64,000 nucleotides of DNA from Herbidospora solisilvae (lineage in GTDB: Bacteria > Actinomycetota > Actinomycetes > Streptosporangiales > Streptosporangiaceae). Positions 1 through 6,687 of the stretch are shown here, in pieces (the first letter of the stretch is position 1; each line of letters begins with the position of its first letter). A program made the position numbers and the translations under genes. The notes beneath the pieces were generated by a model that saw nothing but the letters and a program-made list of their open reading frames with translations, was not told the origin of the DNA and ran no database searches. The DNA lies in NCBI RefSeq assembly GCF_009901565.1, contig NZ_WXEW01000006.1, forward strand, positions 310,001 through 374,000, read 5' to 3'.

Positions 1-88
1 AGAAACCCGGTGACGAGGGCGCGCAGATTCTCGTCATTCCGCCGGGATCGGCGGCCCTGTTTCCTTTCTTCCGACGAAAGGAGATCTC
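1..88 (+). other. 5' flank of the precursor array
   Basis: No gene is recognised in these 88 bases. The stretch ends in a strong Shine-Dalgarno sequence, AAAGGAG (77-83), five bases before the first precursor ATG. The promoter of the array is either here or left of the window; I see no convincing -35/-10 pair. Confidence 0.4.
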
Positions 89-229
89 ATGCCCGGCGAA
101 CTGATCGCGGGATACGCGAACTACGCCAGCACCGAATCGGTCCTCAGCGAGAACACGACCGCCGAGTGGTGGCCGATCACGTCGTACACCGTCACGCTCT
201 CCACGACGACCACCTCGATCTGGATCTGA
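89..229 (+). CDS. Cys-free RiPP precursor peptide 1
   Basis: A 46-residue peptide and the first of six tandem paralogues. Residues 1-19 carry the shared leader, with core LIAGYANYAST at 5-15. The C-terminal part (about 27-46) is unlike its siblings and ends ITSYTVTLSTTTTSIWI. From residue 32 to 42 every even position is Ser or Thr, interleaved with Y, V and L and then more Thr; I44 and I46 break the rule. There is no cysteine. Own Shine-Dalgarno AAAGGAG at 77-83. The conserved-leader and variable-core layout beside a LanM enzyme supports a RiPP substrate. The function is inferred. Confidence 0.85.
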   Translation: MPGELIAGYANYASTESVLSENTTAEWWPITSYTVTLSTTTTSIWI

Positions 230-239
230 GGAGCGCGCC

Positions 240-380
240 ATGTCCGAGCTGATCGCGGGATACGCCAACTACGCCAGCACCGAGTCGCTCCTCCAGGAAC
301 ACTCCGAGGCCGGTCACTGGACCGAGTGGACCCTCTGGTTCACGGTCACCATGAGCGTCACCCCCACCACGTCCTACTGA
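240..380 (+). CDS. Cys-free RiPP precursor peptide 2
   Basis: A 46-residue paralogue starting 10 bases after precursor 1. Its GAGGAG Shine-Dalgarno begins within the TGA stop of the preceding gene. The leader starts MSELIAGYANYAST. The variable tail ends TLWFTVTMSVTPTTSY: residues 35, 37, 39, 41, 43 and 45 are all Ser or Thr, with V, M, V, P, T, Y between them. No cysteine. The tail is Trp-rich (W27, W30, W33). Probably co-transcribed with the other five and modified by the LanM-like enzyme at 4112-6610; this is inferred from position and pattern. Confidence 0.85.
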   Translation: MSELIAGYANYASTESLLQEHSEAGHWTEWTLWFTVTMSVTPTTSY

Positions 381-402
381 ACCGCGCTGAAAAAGGAAGA
401 CC

Positions 403-552
403 ATGTCCGAGCTGATCGCCGGCTACGCGAATTACGCCTCCACCGAGGCGATCCTCCAGGAACAGGCCGCCGGGCGCGTCCTCGAAGCGGGTCTGTTCTT
501 CTCGGTCACCTTCAGCTTCACCCACAGCAATTCCATCTCCTTCTCCATCTGA
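403..552 (+). CDS. Cys-free RiPP precursor peptide 3
   Basis: A 49-residue paralogue with Shine-Dalgarno AAAAGGAAG before the ATG. The leader is MSELIAGYANYASTEAILQE. Residues 34-49 alternate perfectly: S/T at 34, 36, 38, 40, 42, 44, 46 and 48, with V, F, F, H, N, I, F, I between them. That gives eight Ser/Thr in sixteen residues, seven Ser-type or Thr-type sites being flanked by bulky residues on both sides. No cysteine. A Gly at 30 just before the alternating stretch could mark a leader/core boundary, since GL also occurs there in precursor 4. That is a guess. Confidence 0.85.
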   Translation: MSELIAGYANYASTEAILQEQAAGRVLEAGLFFSVTFSFTHSNSISFSI

Positions 553-568
553 CAAAAGGAAACGGGAA

Positions 569-718
569 ATGAACGACCTCATCGCCGGTTACGCCAACTA
601 CGCCTCCACCGAGGCCATCCTCCAGGAGCGGCAGCTCGCCGCCCGTGAGCCCGAGACGGGCCTGTTCACGCTCACCATCACCATCTCGCTGACCATCACG
701 GTCACGATCAGTCTCTGA
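569..718 (+). CDS. Cys-free RiPP precursor peptide 4
   Basis: A 49-residue paralogue with leader MNDLIAGYANYASTEAILQE and Shine-Dalgarno AAAAGGAAA. The core is the clearest of the set: residues 33-49 read FTLTITISLTITVTISL. Ser/Thr occupies every even position from 34 to 48, and only L, I or V lies between. No cysteine and no charged residue occurs after position 29. Unmodified, such a segment would be an amphipathic beta-strand. If all eight hydroxyl residues were dehydrated it would become a wholly apolar alternating peptide. Confidence 0.87.
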   Translation: MNDLIAGYANYASTEAILQERQLAAREPETGLFTLTITISLTITVTISL

Positions 719-731
719 CCCGGAGGTCCCG

Positions 732-884
732 ATGCACGAGCTCGTCGCCGGTTACGCCAACTACGCCTCGACCGAGGCCCTCCTGCGGGAGCAGCTCTCC
801 GGCCTCGAAGCGGGTTACTACCCGACCATCTTCAGCGTCACCGCGCCGAACTCCGTCACGTTGTCCTGGACCTCGACCCTCTGA
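732..884 (+). CDS. Cys-free RiPP precursor peptide 5
   Basis: A 50-residue paralogue with leader MHELVAGYANYASTEALLRE and a CGGAGG Shine-Dalgarno right after the previous stop. Residues 35-50 keep the two-residue period. Odd positions 35-49 are S, T, P, S, T, S, T, T and even positions are V, A, N, V, L, W, S, L, so seven of eight expected sites are Ser/Thr and one is Pro. No cysteine. It is the most divergent leader (LVAGYA instead of LIAGYA). Confidence 0.84.
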   Translation: MHELVAGYANYASTEALLREQLSGLEAGYYPTIFSVTAPNSVTLSWTSTL

Positions 885-902
885 CCGAAGGGAAACACGC
901 AC

Positions 903-1058
903 ATGAACGACCTCATCGCCGGATACGCCAACTACGCCTCCACCGAGGCGATCCTGCACGAACGGCAGATCGCGAGCCGCGACGCCGAATCGATCAGCGC
1001 GACCGTGACGGTCACCTGGACCCTCACCGTCTCCTGGTCCTACTCCTGGTCCTACTAG
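903..1058 (+). CDS. Cys-free RiPP precursor peptide 6 (longest alternating core)
   Basis: A 51-residue paralogue with leader MNDLIAGYANYASTEAILHE. Residues 30-51 form the longest unbroken alternation in the array: eleven Ser/Thr at even positions 30-50 and eleven I/A/V/W/L/Y partners, ending TVTVTWTLTVSWSYSWSY. The last four partners are aromatic (W45, Y47, W49, Y51), a spacing reminiscent of the alternating Trp residues of gramicidin A. No cysteine. Its TAG stop overlaps the stop of the opposing LAL regulator gene in a shared CTAG (1055-1058), leaving no room for an intergenic terminator. Confidence 0.87.
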   Translation: MNDLIAGYANYASTEAILHERQIASRDAESISATVTVTWTLTVSWSYSWSY

Positions 1059-3913
1059 GAATCGCGCAGCACCGCGGCGTGTTCCCCCAGCGCCGCCCGG
1101 TTGGGGAGCCCGGTCTTGGCCAGCAGGCTGGCCACGTGCTTCTCCACCGTCCGCGGTGAGATGAACAACCGTCGGCCGATCTCGACGTTGCCGAGCCGCT
1201 CCGCGAGCAACAGCAGAACCTGGTGCTCACGAACGGTCACGCCGAGGTTGCGCAGTTCGCCGGGCACCCCCTCCCGCCCGGCCCGACGGTACGACACCGC
1301 CGCCCCCGCCTGCCGCAGCAACGTCCGGCAGGCCGCCGTCACCGCCGTCACGCCCGCCTCGTGGAAGTGGTCCTCGGCCGCCCGCAACCACACCACCGGC
1401 TCGCCCCACCCGTCGGCCAGCGCGGCCTCCGCGACCAGCCGGGCTCCCAGGTGCGCCGCCTGCGGAAACGGCTCCCCGGCCGCCCGCGCCTCCGCCATCG
1501 TCCGGCCGGCCGCCGCGTGCTCCCCTCGCCTGCCCAGCAGCACCGCGCGGGCGAGCAGCAGGAAGTGCCGGTTCCACCGCAGTTCGGCGGCCGGGCGCGC
1601 GTGCACGGCCGCCCAGTCGTCCAGGGTGAGCTCGCCGGCCAGCGCGCCCAGCAGCACGGCCAGGCCGTAGCGGCCCGTCATGTAGTAGAGCGTGGGATGG
1701 TCGTCCTCCCACGCGCGAGCCCTTTCGAGCAACTCCGCCGCCTGTTCGCGGTCCTCCTCCAGCAGGGCGCAGAACGCCTGGCAGAGGCCGTACACGACGG
1801 GGGTGTGCAGGCTCTGCTCGCCGCCCCACCTGCGGAATTCGGCCAGGGCGTGCTCCATGGCGTCGCGCCGCCCCTGGTGGGCGGCCAGCGTCGCCTGCGC
1901 CATCAGCAGGTACTGCGTGTACGCCGTGTGCCCCAGCCGGATCGTGGTCTCGACGCAGGCGGCGGCGGTCTCGGCGGCGCTCTTGTACTCCGCCCGCAAC
2001 ACCCGCGTCATGACCAGGGACGCCTCCGCGCTGTGGACCAGGCTGATCGCGCCCGCCTGGGTGGCCGCCCGCAGCACCTCCTCAAGCGGCTCGCTCTCCC
2101 CGGTACGCATGTTGTGGTTGGCCGCCAGCCGGTACATCGCCCGCAACCGCCACAGGCTCAGCCCGTGCACCTCGGCGATGGCCATCATCCGGGTCAGGCA
2201 CCGGTCGGGCTCGCCGAACCCGTGCACCCTCGTGAGCATGGCCAGCCGCTCCCACGCCTGGCAGGCCACCTCGGGCAGCGGGATCCGCTCGGCCACCTCG
2301 GCGGCCCGTCGCGACAGCGCCTCGGCGGCGGCCATCTCGGCCGGCCCGGCCTCGTTGACGCCGTGGTCGGGGAACAACAACTGCGCCTCGATCACGTCGA
2401 TCGCGGCGCCGCGCGCCTCGTCGGGCAGGCTCTCCAGCAACCGCCGCACGGCCGCCACGTGGACGCGCCCGGCGGGCAGCTCGCCGATCTCGGCGGCGAC
2501 CCAGGCCAGTTTGGTGCGCAGGTCGATCTCCTGCCACAGGCCCATCGACAGGTCGTCCGACAAGCCCTCGCGGACCAGCTCAAGCGCCCGGTCGGCCCGG
2601 CCGCCCTCGGTCAGCGCGTGCAGCAGCCGCCGCAGCGTGTGGGCCCGGCGCTCGGCGGGCCCGCCCTCCTGGAGCCGGTCGGCCCGTTCGAGCAGGGTCG
2701 CCGCGACGTCGGCGGCGCCGCCGTTGAGGTAACGTTCGCCCGCTTCGGCCAGCAGCGCCCCGGCGGTGTGGACCTCCCCGGCCGTCAGGCGCAGGCTCGC
2801 GGCGATCTGGAGCCACTCGCCCGGGAGCCCGGGATGCAGGCGTTCGACCGACCGGGCGGCCTGGCGGGCCAGCCGGGCCCGCTCCGCCGGGATCAGCTCC
2901 GCCGACAGGGCCTCGGCGGTCAGGGCGTGGCGGAAGGCGTACCACTCGCCGGCCGGTTCGTCGGGCACGACGAGCCGCGCCGTGGTGGCCGCCCGCAGAA
3001 TCGCCTCGGTCTCCCGGTCGTCCAGGCCGGAGACGTCCTTGATGACCGGCACCGGGAACCGGTTCCCGAACACCGCCCCGGTGAGCAGCAGCTCGTGGGC
3101 GGCCGGTACGAGCGTCGCCAGACGCGCCGCGATCCCGCGTGCGCCCGGGTCGTCGTCCAGGGCGTCGACGAACTCCTCGACCAGGTAGGGCACGCCCTCG
3201 GTGTCGGCCACGAGCCGGTCCAGCACCTCGGCCGGCAACTCGTCCGGACGTCCCCGGCAGGCCGCGACGAGCCGGCGGGTCTCGCCGGGCGACAGCGGCG
3301 GCAACTCGGCGACGTCCGCCACCTGGCGGCGGGCGCAGTCGTCGGCCAGCTTCCGCGCCGGACCGGCGTGCCCGCGCAGGTTCACCAGGAGCAGCGCCGG
3401 CACGCCGGCCAGGTTGTCGGCCAGGTACTCGACCACGCCCAGCGTGCCCGGGTCGGCGTCGTGCAGGTCTTCCAGCACCAGCACGCCGCCGCGCGACTCC
3501 CGTCCGAGAACGATGAGCAGCCGCAACACGGCCTCGGCGAGGATGACCGCCGACTCCAGCCGCTGCGCGCCTCCCTCCTCCCGCCACTCGGGCACCAGCG
3601 TCGTCAACGCCGGCAGGTAGGGCCGCAGCAGCGGGTCGTCGGGCGGCCTGCGCGAGCGGGCGAGCGAGAACAGGGCCTCACTCAGCGGCTTGAACGGAAT
3701 GTCCGCGCTGACCGCGCTTCCCCGCCCGCGCAGGCTGACCAGCCCCAGGTCACCGGCCTGCCGGAGCACCTCCGACGTCAACCGGGACTTCCCCATGCCG
3801 GGATCGCCGACCAGGAAGACGGTTCTCCCGTGACCGTCCCCGACCTGCTTCAGGCACCTGTCGAACAGCGCTTTCTCGGGCTCCCGCCCGATCAGGACCG
3901 GCGACCTGGGCAC
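1055..3913 (-). CDS. LAL-family regulator (AAA ATPase plus C-terminal LuxR HTH)
   Basis: A 952-residue large ATP-binding LuxR protein. The N-terminus starts VLIGREPEK and carries a Walker A GDPGMGKS at 36-43. The long middle is Leu/Ala/Arg-rich and helical, as in the sensor part of LAL proteins. The last ~65 residues hold a GerE/LuxR HTH (LTVREHQVLLLLAERL then IGRRLFISPRTVEKHV). GTG start, one base after the stop of the 66-residue gene, so it is the third gene of the LanM operon. It converges on the precursor array. LAL proteins are commonly pathway-specific activators of natural-product clusters, so it probably controls the precursors, but no target site is identified. Confidence 0.9.
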   Translation of the reverse strand: MPRSPVLIGREPEKALFDRCLKQVGDGHGRTVFLVGDPGMGKSRLTSEVLRQAGDLGLVSLRGRGSAVSADIPFKPLSEALFSLARSRRPPDDPLLRPYLPALTTLVPEWREEGGAQRLESAVILAEAVLRLLIVLGRESRGGVLVLEDLHDADPGTLGVVEYLADNLAGVPALLLVNLRGHAGPARKLADDCARRQVADVAELPPLSPGETRRLVAACRGRPDELPAEVLDRLVADTEGVPYLVEEFVDALDDDPGARGIAARLATLVPAAHELLLTGAVFGNRFPVPVIKDVSGLDDRETEAILRAATTARLVVPDEPAGEWYAFRHALTAEALSAELIPAERARLARQAARSVERLHPGLPGEWLQIAASLRLTAGEVHTAGALLAEAGERYLNGGAADVAATLLERADRLQEGGPAERRAHTLRRLLHALTEGGRADRALELVREGLSDDLSMGLWQEIDLRTKLAWVAAEIGELPAGRVHVAAVRRLLESLPDEARGAAIDVIEAQLLFPDHGVNEAGPAEMAAAEALSRRAAEVAERIPLPEVACQAWERLAMLTRVHGFGEPDRCLTRMMAIAEVHGLSLWRLRAMYRLAANHNMRTGESEPLEEVLRAATQAGAISLVHSAEASLVMTRVLRAEYKSAAETAAACVETTIRLGHTAYTQYLLMAQATLAAHQGRRDAMEHALAEFRRWGGEQSLHTPVVYGLCQAFCALLEEDREQAAELLERARAWEDDHPTLYYMTGRYGLAVLLGALAGELTLDDWAAVHARPAAELRWNRHFLLLARAVLLGRRGEHAAAGRTMAEARAAGEPFPQAAHLGARLVAEAALADGWGEPVVWLRAAEDHFHEAGVTAVTAACRTLLRQAGAAVSYRRAGREGVPGELRNLGVTVREHQVLLLLAERLGNVEIGRRLFISPRTVEKHVASLLAKTGLPNRAALGEHAAVLRDS

Positions 3914-3914
3914 G

Positions 3915-4115
3915 TTACTTGTGCGACACCGAGACGGGGTTGACGGGGTCGCCCTCCAGTCCGAGCGCGACGGTCGCGCCCGCGGCGGTGTCCGGCGACT
4001 TCAGGATCAGGGTCGCCCCGGCGGTCAGCCCCGCCAGCACGAGCGCCCGGGTCACCGGCCTGACGTTCGCCAGCCGCGCGCCGGCCGCGAGCACCGGATT
4101 CTGCTCAGTGTTCAT
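3915..4115 (-). CDS. 66-residue hydrophobic peptide coupled to the LanM gene
   Basis: Its ATG overlaps the LanM stop codon (ATGA, 4112-4115) and its stop lies one base before the LAL gene start, so it is embedded in a translationally coupled operon. The sequence has a polar N-terminus, a hydrophobic stretch around 19-37 (VRPVTRALVLAGLTAGATL) that could cross a membrane once, and a polar Pro/Ser tail ending VSHK. No cysteine and no resemblance to the six precursors. I do not recognise the family. It could be an immunity peptide, an accessory factor for the synthetase, or a further substrate. A longer in-frame reading from 4415 would run inside the LanM gene and lacks coding character, so I chose the coupled ATG. 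Confidence 0.7.
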   Translation of the reverse strand: MNTEQNPVLAAGARLANVRPVTRALVLAGLTAGATLILKSPDTAAGATVALGLEGDPVNPVSVSHK

Positions 4116-6610
4116 CTGCTCTTCGTCACCTCTCGAAAAGGGTGCAGCAACAGCACCGATGGAATCTGCTCGGGCGCGGCCAGCCTGAGCAGACCGTGCC
4201 CGATCCCGGCCAGCCCGAGAAGCAGGCCGGGCGTGGAGACGTGGCCGGGGGTGGCACACCGTGCTCCATGGCGGCGCAGGGACGCGAGCACCGACGGGCC
4301 CTCGCGTTCCTGGAGTTCGGGGACGTCGAGCCTGCCCACGCGTCCGTGGCACAGGCTGTCGTCGGGCAGGAGCACATGCGGAGGGGCCGTCCGGCGGGCC
4401 GGCAACCCGCCGCACCAGGTGTGGGCCTCCACGGGGCCGATCGGGACGTCGAGCCCGTACCGGCCGAGCGCCCAGGCGATGCCGGCCCGCCCGAACGCGA
4501 ACCCCTCGGGCAGGTCCGGCGGCAGGTCACGGCCGGTCAGCAGGTCGGCGCAGGCCGCCGCGACCGGCTCCGCCCCGATGGCGAGCATCGCCGCCAGGCA
4601 CCCGGCCAGCCCGTCGTGCACGTCGAGGGCGCTCCGCTCGGAGATCGTCGCCCCGGCCAGCTCGACCGCCCGGCCGGACCACGCGAGCACCTCCGCGTCC
4701 CCGAGCAGGCGCCCGATCTGGGTCAGGCCGTACGCCATTCCCCCCAGCCCGCCGAACCCGCCGCACCCCACGATCTCGGCCAGCGACGGCTCGGCGGCAA
4801 GGTGGTCGAGCAGCGCGGGCAGCGGGGAGACGGCCTGCCGCGCGGTCTCCAGGAGGTCGCCGCGCCCGGTGACCGTGCCGGCCTGGGCCAGGAACAACGC
4901 CACCCCGAGATACCCGGAGGCCAGCCCTCCGCCCAGGGGCATGACGGCGAGCCGGTCGCCGTCGACGGCCTCCAGCCCCAGCCAGTTGACGGCCGCACCC
5001 CGGCGGTGCGCGGTGGCGAGCAACTCATCGGCGATCGCGACGGCCGCCGCCAGGTAACCGGCGCGGTGTCCGTCCGGCTGGTCAGGGCGTGGCGGATCGC
5101 CATCGACCCCTTTCGGGTCATGGCTCGGGGCCCCCGCCCGCGTTGCCAGTGACGCGCGAATGATCCACTCCTGCTTGCCCCGGTCGGCAGGCCCCAGCCC
5201 CGTCAGCTTCTCGGCCACCGATTCACGGCCCGTACGGGCCGACTGCCACGGCACCCCCGTGCCGTCCCCAGCGTAGATCGTAGAGGAGTCAGGTGATGTC
5301 CAGAAATAAGGGACATCGCAGGAATTTATGTCCTGGACCTCGAACGGCACCGCCGCCGTCTGGAGGGAATCGTGCCCCGACAGCTCCATGAGCAGGGCAT
5401 GTGTGCGCTCGCCCGAGTCGTCGAGGGCCGATCGCCATAACAGCTCGGAATAGATTCGGGTGGGCCGCAGGAGCAGTCGCACCCGCATGGGGCCGAACCG
5501 GGGGAACAACAACCGGTCCAGGTCCCGCCGACCCTCGGCGACGGCGTCATAGGCCGCGCGGAAGCCGTCGAGCAGGTCGTCCGCGTACGCGGCGGGGTCG
5601 GCGGGCCGCCCGTCCAGCCGGGGACGGTTGGCGGCCCCCGCGAACGGAAGCGGCCCCCGCACCGGCCGCATGAGATCGGTGTCGCGGTCCTCCCACCCGA
5701 TCCCCGAGAAGGCGTGCACGCCGGGCTCGCCGCCCAGCGCCGAGACGTCCTGGACCCCCTGGTCGCCGATCAGCGGCCGGGGCAGGATCGCGGTCGCGTC
5801 GACCGAACGCACCAGCGCGTCGTGGGCCGGATCGGCCAGGTCTCCTCCCAGCACCGGATGGAACAGCGTCTCGGCGTCGACCACGACGGGCTGGTCCCCG
5901 GCCGCGACGACGTTCTCGAAGTGGAGGTCGATCGTGTCCAGCGTGTACGCCAACGCGAGCAGCGCCCCCATCCGGCGATAGAACCGCGCCACCTCCGCCG
6001 CGGACGCACAGGGCCGCGCCTCGGCGAACTCGACCCAGCCATGGCCCTCGCGGGCGACGACCCGCAACGTCCGCAGCCCCAGGCCGGGCACCCGGCCGTT
6101 CAGCCAGCCGATCACGGCGTTCAGGCACAGATGCGCCTCGACCGGTCGCGGCCGGTAGACGACCCGGGCGCCCGAGGCGAAGCGCACCACCGACACCGGC
6201 CGTCCTCCGGCATGCGGATCACCCGCGGCCGAGAACCCGACCGGTGCCCCCGCGTCCGCGGGCAGCAGGCCGCGCACGGCCGCCTCGTCCTGCCCGAGCC
6301 GGTCCAGCAGCTCCGTCGCGTGGCGTAACGCCAGGTCGGCCAGGCCGGCGACGGCCGGATCCGGCGCACGCGCCTCCCGCCTGGCGAAGTCGGCGTACCT
6401 CTCCTCCGGAGTCGCCCCGGACAACTCCCCCCGGGACCTGGCCTCGGCCAGCCGTACGGCCAGCCCCGGCGCGGCCCGCTCCGACAACCGGCCCACCAGG
6501 TCGGCCGCGAAGGCCTCGGCGAACGCGGCCATCCCGGGGTGGGCGGCCACCAGGCGCTCGGCGGCACGGCGGGCGACGGGTTCGACGACGGTGGCGAAGG
6601 GGTGGGTCAC
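4112..6610 (-). CDS. LanM-type (class II) lanthipeptide synthetase with altered cyclase site
   Basis: An 832-residue bifunctional LanM homologue, somewhat short for the family (usually about 900-1100). The dehydratase half (roughly 1-480) has Y152-R-P-R where many LanM proteins have YKPR, the catalytic D228-L-H-F-E-N motif, D245-A-E-T-L-F-H-P, an RPT motif and DVPYF. The cyclase half keeps all three zinc ligands (C733 in TWCGG, C754-H755 in LCHG). However, the usual GFxHGxAGIA motif reads GFAFGRAGIA, with Phe706 at the conserved catalytic His. GTG start; CATAAT lies 7 bases upstream (6618-6623, minus), which predicts a leaderless mRNA. With Cys-free candidate substrates nearby, it may dehydrate Ser/Thr without forming thioethers. 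Confidence 0.9.
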   Translation of the reverse strand: MTHPFATVVEPVARRAAERLVAAHPGMAAFAEAFAADLVGRLSERAAPGLAVRLAEARSRGELSGATPEERYADFARREARAPDPAVAGLADLALRHATELLDRLGQDEAAVRGLLPADAGAPVGFSAAGDPHAGGRPVSVVRFASGARVVYRPRPVEAHLCLNAVIGWLNGRVPGLGLRTLRVVAREGHGWVEFAEARPCASAAEVARFYRRMGALLALAYTLDTIDLHFENVVAAGDQPVVVDAETLFHPVLGGDLADPAHDALVRSVDATAILPRPLIGDQGVQDVSALGGEPGVHAFSGIGWEDRDTDLMRPVRGPLPFAGAANRPRLDGRPADPAAYADDLLDGFRAAYDAVAEGRRDLDRLLFPRFGPMRVRLLLRPTRIYSELLWRSALDDSGERTHALLMELSGHDSLQTAAVPFEVQDINSCDVPYFWTSPDSSTIYAGDGTGVPWQSARTGRESVAEKLTGLGPADRGKQEWIIRASLATRAGAPSHDPKGVDGDPPRPDQPDGHRAGYLAAAVAIADELLATAHRRGAAVNWLGLEAVDGDRLAVMPLGGGLASGYLGVALFLAQAGTVTGRGDLLETARQAVSPLPALLDHLAAEPSLAEIVGCGGFGGLGGMAYGLTQIGRLLGDAEVLAWSGRAVELAGATISERSALDVHDGLAGCLAAMLAIGAEPVAAACADLLTGRDLPPDLPEGFAFGRAGIAWALGRYGLDVPIGPVEAHTWCGGLPARRTAPPHVLLPDDSLCHGRVGRLDVPELQEREGPSVLASLRRHGARCATPGHVSTPGLLLGLAGIGHGLLRLAAPEQIPSVLLLHPFREVTKSR

Positions 6611-6617
6611 GCCCGCG

Positions 6618-6623
6618 ATTATG
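6618..6623 (-). promoter_or_regulatory. -10 box of the LanM operon
   Basis: On the minus strand CATAAT lies exactly 7 bases before the GTG start of the LanM gene. This is the spacing seen for leaderless actinobacterial transcripts. No clear -35 is visible. Confidence 0.5.
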
Positions 6624-6675
6624 TCGACCTGGAGTTCCCGATAAGGGGGGCGAACAGGTACGGAAATGGGCGATC

Positions 6676-6681
6676 TACAGT
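6676..6681 (+). promoter_or_regulatory. -10 box of the NAD kinase gene
   Basis: TACAGT (TANNNT type) lies 6 bases before the chosen ATG at 6688, so the transcript is probably leaderless. This supports that start over upstream in-frame codons, which lie inside the oppositely oriented LanM gene. Confidence 0.5.
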
Positions 6682-6687
6682 GGGCGG

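Noticed and set aside
89-1058. Direct repeats about 165 bases apart at the left end, superficially like a CRISPR or satellite
   Set aside because: The repeats are in-frame leader codons of six separate genes with start, stop and Shine-Dalgarno; spacing is coding, not spacer-like.
1223-3943. A 906-codon open frame on the plus strand opposite the LAL gene, and similar long frames opposite other genes
   Set aside because: They are by-products of GC-rich codon bias; their translations are Arg/Pro/Gly/His-rich, without domains, while the opposite strand encodes a recognisable family.
3915-4415. A 166-codon reading of the small gene next to the LAL regulator
   Set aside because: The first 100 codons overlap the LanM cyclase domain in another frame and are Arg/Pro-rich; the ATG in the LanM stop (4115) gives a coupled, plausible protein.
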